A program made the position numbers and the translations under genes. Shown here piece after piece: positions 42,837 through 49,028 of a stretch of DNA of 49,028 bases; within the stretch, counting starts at the first letter, position 1; each line of letters begins with the position of its first letter. The DNA comes from Actinomycetes bacterium. GTDB taxonomy: Bacteria > Actinomycetota > Acidimicrobiia > Acidimicrobiales > Ilumatobacteraceae. A model generated the notes under the pieces. It was not told the DNA's origin. It saw nothing but the letters and a program-made list of their open reading frames with translations, and did no database searches. The stretch lies in assembly GCA_025358125.1 (NCBI GenBank), contig JANYKS010000028.1, positions 1 through 49,028 on the forward strand. The letters are read 5' to 3'.

Positions 42837-42908
42837 GGCTGGCGAGGCCGCGATCCTGGGCCGGGCCGTTGCATCCCGCCGGCGTCCAACGGCGTACGGT
42901 TGGATCTC

Positions 42909-43925
42909 GTGGACATCACAACAGTCGCCGATGACCTGATCGTCATCCACGACGGCGTCAACGTGTTCCGCTACGACGACCTCACACCCGACACCGGCTA
43001 CGAGTTCAACGATCAATCGGTGACGACGCTGCCGAGGCCGGGCGGCGAACTACTGTGCCGGATCGCGACTGTCAACGACGTGCATTTCGGCGAGACCGAC
43101 GCCGGCCGGATCGACGACGACCCGCGTGGCCCGATCCAGCGCGTCGCCGACGGTGAACAGCCGTATCCGGAGACGATGAACAACGGCGCCGTCGCAGAGA
43201 TGGCAGCGATCGATCCGGCCGCCGTGTTCGTGAAGGGCGATCTCAGCCAGGACGGACGGCCGGAGGAATGGGCCGCATTCGAGGCGACCTACCGCAGTGC
43301 GTTCGGCGCGCGGCTCCACGTGGTGCGCGGCAACCACGATGCGTACAGGCACCAATCCGGCTACGAGGGCGATCAGTGGATCGATCTGCCCGGTCTCAGC
43401 ATCGCCTTGCTCGATACCGTGATTCCGGGCCAGACCACAGGCACCCTCTCGACGGATCAGCTGGCATGGCTGGATCAGCGAGCAGCCGATGGCGATCGGC
43501 CCGTGCTGGTGATGGGCCATCACCAGCAGTGGATCGGTTCGACGGCCGGCAACGCTGGGCGCCGTGACGGCTACTTCGGCCTCAGTCCCGATCCCAGTGA
43601 CGGCCTCGCCGAAATCATCCGCCGCCGCTCGAACATCATCGGTTACACCGCTGGGCACACCCATCGCCACCGGGTCCGCAGGCTTGCCTACGCTGACAAC
43701 GTGGCCACCATCGAGGTCGGCTGCGTCAAGGACTTCCCCGGCACATGGGCCGAGTACCGCGTCTACGAGACCGGCGTGATGCAGGTGGTCCACCGCATTT
43801 CGTCGACGGAGGCGCTCGCGTGGAGCGAGCGGTGCCGCCATCTGTACAGCGACTTCGGAATCGACTATGAAAGCTACGCCCTCGGCCGGCTGGAGGACCG
43901 ATGCTTTACTCTGCCGCTGCGGTGA
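42909..43925 (+). CDS. Calcineurin-like metallophosphoesterase
   Basis: 338 residues. The two-metal phosphoesterase motifs are in order: TVNDVHFGE (D-x-H), KGDLSQDGR (GD), RGNHDAY (GNHD), MGHHQQWI (GH) and GHTHRHR (GHTH). It resembles the cyclic-nucleotide phosphodiesterase (CpdA/Icc) branch; substrate not provable. The start is uncertain: GTG 42909 follows a TACGGT box by eight bases; a TTG at 42900 is an alternative. Confidence 0.88.
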   Translation: MDITTVADDLIVIHDGVNVFRYDDLTPDTGYEFNDQSVTTLPRPGGELLCRIATVNDVHFGETDAGRIDDDPRGPIQRVADGEQPYPETMNNGAVAEMAAIDPAAVFVKGDLSQDGRPEEWAAFEATYRSAFGARLHVVRGNHDAYRHQSGYEGDQWIDLPGLSIALLDTVIPGQTTGTLSTDQLAWLDQRAADGDRPVLVMGHHQQWIGSTAGNAGRRDGYFGLSPDPSDGLAEIIRRRSNIIGYTAGHTHRHRVRRLAYADNVATIEVGCVKDFPGTWAEYRVYETGVMQVVHRISSTEALAWSERCRHLYSDFGIDYESYALGRLEDRCFTLPLR

Positions 43926-44518
43926 GGACCGCATTCGACGAACTCGGCCAGCAGTACATCGAACTCTCCATGTCGCTGACACCGGCGCAGCTCGAACTGG
44001 CAGGACTCGGGCAATGGTCTGTCAGACAGTTGCTCGGTCATGCGATCAGAGCGTTCAGCACAGCAGCCGCGAATCTCGACGCGGCACCAACCGTCGATTT
44101 CGCCGTGCACACACCGGGTGACTATTACCGCGCGGCGTTCTCGAGCGGCCCGACGATCCACGCCGAAATTGCCGAGCGAGGCGTGCACGCAGGCATCGCG
44201 CTCGGCCCGGATGTGGCCGCCACGGTGTCGTCCACCGTCACCAAGGCACGCGCCCGAATCCGCGCTGCGGACGACGACGACATCGTCAATCACTTCGCCG
44301 GGCGGATTCCGCTCGTTGCGTATCTCGCCACGCGCGTCGTCGAGGCCGGCGTGCATCTGCTCGATCTGCAACGGGCGCTCGGGCTGCCGGTGGCGATCGA
44401 TCCGGGCAGCGCGGAGATCGTGCTGCTCACCCTCGCGTCGACAGGTGACGTGAATCAAATGATCCTTGCGCTCACGGGTCGCGGCGATCTGCCGGCCGGC
44501 TTCAACGTGCTCCAATGA
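43901..44518 (+). CDS. DinB/mycothiol-dependent maleylpyruvate isomerase-like protein
   Basis: 205 residues, four-helix bundle pattern. Probable metal ligands are His in WSVRQLLGHAIRAF, and Glu and His in RVVEAGVHLLDL, as in the MDMPI N-terminal/DinB superfamily, whose actinobacterial members are mycothiol S-transferases. Substrate unknown. It overlaps the phosphoesterase gene by 25 bases (TGGAGG site inside it) and overlaps the next gene in ATGA, so the three are probably one operon. Confidence 0.75.
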   Translation: MLYSAAAVRTAFDELGQQYIELSMSLTPAQLELAGLGQWSVRQLLGHAIRAFSTAAANLDAAPTVDFAVHTPGDYYRAAFSSGPTIHAEIAERGVHAGIALGPDVAATVSSTVTKARARIRAADDDDIVNHFAGRIPLVAYLATRVVEAGVHLLDLQRALGLPVAIDPGSAEIVLLTLASTGDVNQMILALTGRGDLPAGFNVLQ

Positions 44519-45687
44519 GTCCCATCAGCCAGTCGTCCAACCGTCCCCGGCTCTCGATGCGTGCCGCGCAGATGCCTGCGTTCCACGCGATGGCCATGGC
44601 CCGGATGGCGAGCGAGCATGAGGCGGCCGGCAATCTGGTCCTGCATCTCGAGGTCGGTCAGCCGGCAACACCGGCCCCGGCCGGTGGGATCGCAGCGGGC
44701 ATCCGGGCCATGAGCGAGCATCCGCTCGGTTACACGAACGCGTCCGGACTGATGAGCCTGCGCCGCCGCATCGTGCGCCACTACGCCGACTGGTACGACA
44801 CCGCCGTCCCAGTCGAGCGGGTGCTGATCGTCGCCGGCGCGTCGGCAGGATTCTCACTCGCCTTTCTCGCTTGCTTCGACGTCGGTCAGCGGGTCGGCGT
44901 GCTGGAGCCCGGCTACCCCTGCTACCGCAACACGCTGCTCGCGCTCGGCGTCGAGCCGGTGGCCATCCCCGTCGGGCCCGAGACCCGGTGGGCGCCGACC
45001 ACGGATCTGCTCGAAGCGGCCGGAAACCTCGACGGGCTCATCGTCGCGTCGCCGTCGAACCCGACGGGCACGGTGCTCGGTGCCGATTCGCTGGCCGGCC
45101 TCGCCGCGTACTGCCGGCTCAGGGGAATACGCCTGATCAGCGATGAGATCTACCACGGCGTCACCTACGAAGCGCCGGCCCCCACCGCGCTTGCCCACTC
45201 CGCCGACGCCGTCATCGTCAACAGCTTCTCGAAATACTTCAGCATGACGGGTTGGCGGCTGGGCTGGGTCGTGACGCCGGACGATCTCACCGACGCCTTC
45301 GAGCGATTACAGCAGAATTTCTACATCTGCGCGCCGCACGTGTCGCAGGTGGTCGGCCTCGCCGCGTTCGACTCCCAAGCCGAGCTCGACGGTCACGTCG
45401 AACGGTATCGCAGCAACCGCCAACTACTGCTCGACGGGCTGTCCGCCGCAACGATCACCAACGTCGCCGAGGCCGACGGTGCTTTCTACGTGTACGCCGA
45501 CATCTCCCATCTCGCCGACGACTCCATGCAGCTGTGCCACCGATGGCTCGACGAGCTCGGCATCGCGTGCACGCCCGGCCTCGACTTCGACACGGTTCGG
45601 GGCCGATCCTGGGTGCGTTTCTCCTACGCTGGAGCGGCTGATGACATCGGCGCCGCCTGCACCCGCCTCACAGAATGGTCGCCATGA
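44515..45687 (+). CDS. Class I/II PLP-dependent aminotransferase
   Basis: 390 residues, fold type I. Substrate loop LEVGQPATPAP, VAGASAGFSLAF for the phosphate, SPSNPTGTVL, SDEIYHGVTY with the Asp that binds the pyridine N, and the Schiff-base Lys240 in SFSKYFSMTGWRLGW; Arg in WVRFSYAG binds the substrate carboxylate. Amino-acid specificity is not evident (AspC/AAT-like). Translationally coupled at both ends by ATGA overlaps. Confidence 0.9.
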   Translation: MSPISQSSNRPRLSMRAAQMPAFHAMAMARMASEHEAAGNLVLHLEVGQPATPAPAGGIAAGIRAMSEHPLGYTNASGLMSLRRRIVRHYADWYDTAVPVERVLIVAGASAGFSLAFLACFDVGQRVGVLEPGYPCYRNTLLALGVEPVAIPVGPETRWAPTTDLLEAAGNLDGLIVASPSNPTGTVLGADSLAGLAAYCRLRGIRLISDEIYHGVTYEAPAPTALAHSADAVIVNSFSKYFSMTGWRLGWVVTPDDLTDAFERLQQNFYICAPHVSQVVGLAAFDSQAELDGHVERYRSNRQLLLDGLSAATITNVAEADGAFYVYADISHLADDSMQLCHRWLDELGIACTPGLDFDTVRGRSWVRFSYAGAADDIGAACTRLTEWSP

Positions 45688-46817
45688 CCAGTCCCCCTGC
45701 GCCATTACGCGATCTGCGCGTGCTCGACATCTCCACCGTGATCGCCGGGCCGAACTGCGCCCGCCAGCTCGCCGATTTCGGTGCGTGCGTGATCAAGGTC
45801 GAGCGACCCGACACGGGCGACAGCCTGCGCAACCTCGCTTGGCGTGATCCCCGCGATGGCCAAGGCCTGTGGTGGAAGCTCGTCAACCGCAACAAGAGCA
45901 ACATCGCCCTCGACCTGAAGGACGACACCGACCGCGCGGTGCTGCTCGATCTCGTCCGCGACGCCAATGTCGTCGTCGAGAATTTCCGACCGGGAACGCT
46001 GGAGCGACTCGGCCTCGGCCCTGACGAGCTGCACGCGATCAACCCTCGGCTCGTCATCACCCGCGTCACCGGCTTCGGCCAGACGGGGCCGTACCGCAAC
46101 CGGCCTGGATTCGCGACGATCGCCGAGGCGATGAGCGGGCTCGCCGCAATCAGTGGCGAGCCCGGTGGCCAACCGCTCCTGCCGGCCATTGCACTCACCG
46201 ACGAAGTCACCGGACTGGTCGCTGCGTTCGCAACGATGGTGGCGCTACACAGCGGCACCGGCCAGGTCGTCGACGTCAGCCTGCTCGAAAGCATGTTCCA
46301 TCTCATGGGACCGCTGGTGTCGCTGTTCAAACTGACGGGCGAGATGCAAGCGCCGCTCGGCGCCGGGCTCCCGTACACAGTGCCACGGGGTACGTACCGA
46401 TGCAGCGACGGGAGCTGGGTCGGTCTCAGCGCCAGCGCCGACAGTGTCGCCGCCCGGCTGCTGCGCCTGCTCGGTGTCGCCGATGACAAGCGATTCGCAA
46501 CGTTCGCCGACCGGGTCGACAACCGCGAGGTGCTCGAGCAGATCATGAGCGGGTGGTGTGCCGAGCGGACCCAGGCCGAGGTCGTGCAGCAGTTGACCGA
46601 GGCCGAAGCTGCAGTCGGGCCGGTGATGAACATGGCCGACATCGACGCGGATCCGCACTACGCCGAGCGCGGCGCGATCGTCGTCGTCGACGGCACACCG
46701 ATGCAGGGCCTGATCGCCAAGCTCAGCGAAACCCCCGGTGTGCTGCGCTGGGCCGGACGGGGCATCGATGCCGATGGCGACGAGATCCGCGCGAGGGGCT
46801 GGGAAGCAGCCGGTTGA
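45684..46817 (+). CDS. Family III CoA-transferase (CaiB/BaiF)
   Basis: 377 residues. [50 protein letters not shown] and [14 protein letters not shown] are hallmark segments. The catalytic Asp is probably Asp173 in ALTDEVTG. Such enzymes move CoA between carboxylic acids, or (racemase members) epimerise alpha-methylacyl-CoA. ATG 45684 overlaps the aminotransferase stop; ATG 45675 is an alternative. The partner acids are unknown. Confidence 0.9.
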   Translation: MTSPPAPLRDLRVLDISTVIAGPNCARQLADFGACVIKVERPDTGDSLRNLAWRDPRDGQGLWWKLVNRNKSNIALDLKDDTDRAVLLDLVRDANVVVENFRPGTLERLGLGPDELHAINPRLVITRVTGFGQTGPYRNRPGFATIAEAMSGLAAISGEPGGQPLLPAIALTDEVTGLVAAFATMVALHSGTGQVVDVSLLESMFHLMGPLVSLFKLTGEMQAPLGAGLPYTVPRGTYRCSDGSWVGLSASADSVAARLLRLLGVADDKRFATFADRVDNREVLEQIMSGWCAERTQAEVVQQLTEAEAAVGPVMNMADIDADPHYAERGAIVVVDGTPMQGLIAKLSETPGVLRWAGRGIDADGDEIRARGWEAAG

Positions 46818-46827
46818 AGCACACGCT

Positions 46828-46961
46828 GGCAACGCGACCGGGCCGTCGAGTGAAGGCTGGCTGCGGCTCGGCCGTCGAGTCGAAGGCTGCCGCTCGGCCG
46901 GCGAGTGAACCTACGCCGTGAGGCCGATCGGCCGGCGAGTGAACCTACGCCGTGAGGCCGA
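46828..46961. repeat. Tandem repeats running over the msrA stop codon
   Basis: 46894-46927 and 46928-46961 are identical 34-bp units (TCGGCCGGCGAGTGAACCTA, then CGCCGTGAGGCCGA). Degenerate partial units (GGCCGTCGAGTGAAGGCTG, GGCCGTCGAGTCGAAGGCTG) precede them from about 46839. The second perfect copy contains the last codons (Gly-Leu-Thr-Ala) and stop of msrA on the minus strand; the first is an out-of-gene duplicate. Confidence 0.9.
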
Positions 46962-47592
46962 TCGGGCAGCTGACGCCCGTGCCGCCGATCCCGCAGTAGC
47001 CGTTGGGGTTCTTGGCGAGATACTGCTGGTGATACGGCTCGGCGTAGTAGAACGCGCCGGCCTTGGCGATCTCGGTGGTGATCGCGGCGTGGCCCGCCGC
47101 AGCGAGCTGTTGCTCGTACATCTCGCGGCTTGCATTGGCCTGCTCGAGCTGCTCATCCGTCGTGGCGTAGATCGCGCTGCGGTACTGGGTACCGACGTCA
47201 TTGCCCTGGCGGTTGCCCTGCGTCGGATTGTGGCCTTCCCAAAAAACCTTGAGCAGCTGTGCGTAGCTGATCTCGGCCGGGTCGTAGACGACGAGCACGG
47301 CCTCGGTGTGCCCGGTGCGGCCGGTGCACGTCTCGTCGTAGGTGGGGTTCGGGGTGAAGCCACCCGCATAGCCGACGGCGGTCGTGTAGACGCCGGGCGT
47401 CTGCCAGAACTTGCGCTCCGCGCCCCAAAAGCAACCGAGACCGAACACCGCTGTCTCATAGCCATCCGGCCACGGCCCCTCCAGAGGCTTGCCGTTGGTG
47501 TAGTGGACCTCTGGTACCGGCATGGTCTGCTCGACCCGCCCAGGAAGAGCGTCTTGCGGCGACACCATTGCTACCGACTTGTGGAACAACAC
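46945..47592 (-). CDS. msrA: Peptide methionine sulfoxide reductase MsrA
   Basis: 215 residues from GTG with AAGGAG eight bases upstream. The active-site motif GCFWG gives catalytic Cys54; GYAGG, the EAVLVVYDP segment and the resolving cysteines in [15 protein letters not shown] are all present. It reduces methionine-S-sulfoxide in proteins, recycled by thioredoxin. The N-terminal 40 residues before YETAVFGLG are an extension as in E. coli-type MsrA. Confidence 0.94.
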   Translation of the reverse strand: MLFHKSVAMVSPQDALPGRVEQTMPVPEVHYTNGKPLEGPWPDGYETAVFGLGCFWGAERKFWQTPGVYTTAVGYAGGFTPNPTYDETCTGRTGHTEAVLVVYDPAEISYAQLLKVFWEGHNPTQGNRQGNDVGTQYRSAIYATTDEQLEQANASREMYEQQLAAAGHAAITTEIAKAGAFYYAEPYHQQYLAKNPNGYCGIGGTGVSCPIGLTA

Positions 47593-47637
47593 GGTGGGAC
47601 TCCTTTTTGAGTTCGCGAATACCGCGAGACTACGACA

Positions 47638-48918
47638 GTGACTTCTACAACCAATCGCACTCGCTCACCATTCCGGTCCGATCGGCCTCCCGGGCCGCTC
47701 GACGGAATTCGGGTGCTCGATCTGACCCGTGTGCTCAGCGGCCCGCACGCAACGCGGATGTTGTGCGACATGGGCGCCGACGTGATCAAGGTCGAACCCC
47801 CGCTCGGCGATCTCACCCGATTCGCGGGTCCACGGGTCAACGGCCTTGCCGGTTACTTCATCCAGCAGAACACCGGCAAGCGCAACATCAGCATCGATAT
47901 GAGCAAACCGGCCGGTGTCGGGCTGCTCCTCGAACTCGTCGGCGTGTGCGATGTCATCATCGAGAATTTCAGGCCAGGCGTGATGGACCGAATGGGCCTC
48001 GGCTACGAAACGGTAGCGGCGCACAATCCACAAATCATCTACGCCAGCATCAACGGCTACGGCTCAACCGGGCCATGGCGAGATCGACGCGCGTACGCGA
48101 GCGTCGTCGGCGCCGAGACCGGTTTCACCAAGTTCCAGTGCGACGCCCACCACGGTGAGTACGTCAACGATCCGCACAGCCACGGCGACCTGTACACATC
48201 ACTGGAAACGGCCAGTGCGATCCTCGCCGCGCTGTATCACCGCGAGCGCACCGGGCGCGGCCAACAGGTGGAAATTTCGATGGCCCAGACGATGCTCTAC
48301 ATCAACGAGCATGTCCACGACCACCTGTGGGACGGGGAGGTCTCGCCCGATTGGATCCGTTCGTTCAGAACGGGCGACTACCCCGTTCTCACGGCAGCCA
48401 ACGGCGAGATGGTGATGATCAGCGGGCACCCGGCCGAAAGGGGTACGTTTGTTCGATTGATTGCGGCAGTGGGCCGGCCGGATCTGGCGGACGACCCGCG
48501 CTTCGGTCGCGTCCGTGATCGGCTCGCCCATCTCGGTGATCTCGTCGACACGATTCGCGAGTGGGCGCTGGAGCAACCCGACGGCGCAGCGATCGAGGCG
48601 GAGCTCGATCGGCATGAGTTGGCGGTCGGCGCCCTGCGCAGCGTACGGGAGGTGGCCGACAGCGATTGGGCGGCCGAGCGCAATGCAGTCGTCAGCGTTT
48701 CGGATCGCAGTGGCGGCTCGGTGCGGATCCCGAACTCGCCGTGGACGTTCAGCGACGGTGCCACCGGCGTGTGCGGCGAGCCGAAATACCGCGGCGAGGA
48801 CAACGCATCTGTGCTGAGCGAACTGCTGGGCCTCGACCAATCAATGATCCATACCCTCGTTGTGGACGGCGTGCTCAGCAGCCGCATGCCGACATCGCAG
48901 ACACAGTCGCAATCATAG
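47638..48918 (+). CDS. Second family III CoA-transferase (CaiB/BaiF)
   Basis: 426 residues from [62 protein letters not shown] and the probable catalytic Asp184 in [10 protein letters not shown] define the family. It is only distantly related to the copy at 45684-46817 and longer. A Ser/Gln-rich tail ends just before the hexamer array. Substrates unknown. Confidence 0.9.
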   Translation: MTSTTNRTRSPFRSDRPPGPLDGIRVLDLTRVLSGPHATRMLCDMGADVIKVEPPLGDLTRFAGPRVNGLAGYFIQQNTGKRNISIDMSKPAGVGLLLELVGVCDVIIENFRPGVMDRMGLGYETVAAHNPQIIYASINGYGSTGPWRDRRAYASVVGAETGFTKFQCDAHHGEYVNDPHSHGDLYTSLETASAILAALYHRERTGRGQQVEISMAQTMLYINEHVHDHLWDGEVSPDWIRSFRTGDYPVLTAANGEMVMISGHPAERGTFVRLIAAVGRPDLADDPRFGRVRDRLAHLGDLVDTIREWALEQPDGAAIEAELDRHELAVGALRSVREVADSDWAAERNAVVSVSDRSGGSVRIPNSPWTFSDGATGVCGEPKYRGEDNASVLSELLGLDQSMIHTLVVDGVLSSRMPTSQTQSQS

Positions 48919-48921
48919 TCG

Positions 48922-49028
48922 CGGACACGGACACGGACACGGACACGGACACGGACACGGACACGGACACGGACACGGACACGGACACGGACACGGACAC
49001 GGACACGGACACGGACACGGACACGGAC
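48922..49028. repeat. Hexamer microsatellite (ACGGAC)n at the window end
   Basis: About 18 perfect copies of a six-base unit begin three bases after the stop codon of the CoA-transferase gene and run off the window edge. Because six is a multiple of three it could be translated as dipeptide repeats, but no start leads into it. Confidence 0.95.

Overview
This is high-GC, gene-dense DNA from an actinobacterium. Support for that placement: two FitAB/VapBC-type toxin-antitoxin pairs, a mycothiol-type DinB protein, a CvnD-like GTPase with a roadblock partner, an actinobacterial-style acyl-CoA carboxylase with a tiny epsilon-like subunit, and many apparently leaderless genes. Class Acidimicrobiia (Ilumatobacter-like) is my best guess, but it is an inference. 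No plasmid, phage or insertion-sequence genes are visible. The window ends inside a hexamer repeat, which may be a contig break.

Layout. 0.1-5.5 kb: an ABC exporter divergent from two tandem paralogous secreted lipoprotein hydrolases. 5.6-6.3 kb: toxin-antitoxin pair 1. 6.4-10.3 kb: two tRNA-Ser genes flank a roadblock / Ras-like GTPase / DUF4388 (PATAN-like) operon and tadA. 10.3-11.4 kb: SRP RNA and a 5'-3' exonuclease. 11.5-23.1 kb: a type IV pilus cluster (coiled-coil protein, pilB, pilC, pilD on the other strand, pilT, a DUF429 protein, three minor-pilin-like proteins, a GT87-like membrane protein, and the major pilin on the other strand). 23.3-26 kb: a coiled-coil protein, an RlmI-like methyltransferase and toxin-antitoxin pair 2. 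26-31 kb: crotonyl-CoA carboxylase/reductase, methylmalonyl-CoA epimerase, an M29-like protein and a thiolase. 31.1-31.3 kb: a probable new small RNA with its own promoter and terminator. 31.3-33.8 kb: dnaX-recR. 34-38.8 kb: two paralogous lipoproteins of unknown function, a CopC-CopD fusion and a rusticyanin-like cupredoxin lipoprotein. 38.9-48.9 kb: a LigC-type DNA ligase, a SIMPL-domain protein, acyl-CoA carboxylase beta plus a small partner, a phosphoesterase, a DinB-like protein, an aminotransferase, two family III CoA-transferases and MsrA.

How the genes may work together. The roadblock/GTPase/PATAN operon lies 3 kb from the pilus motor genes. Related components (MglA/MglB and PATAN proteins) control pilus polarity or PilB activity in other phyla, so I propose it as a pilus-control switch. 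Ccr, epimerase, thiolase and the carboxyltransferase suggest acetyl-CoA/propionyl-CoA metabolism of the ethylmalonyl-CoA type.

Two window-wide patterns stand out. Short tandem repeats repeatedly start at or run over the stop codon of a gene. A TANNNT box lies 5-8 bases before the start codon of about ten genes, suggesting leaderless transcription; it also argues that the second antitoxin starts at an AUC codon.
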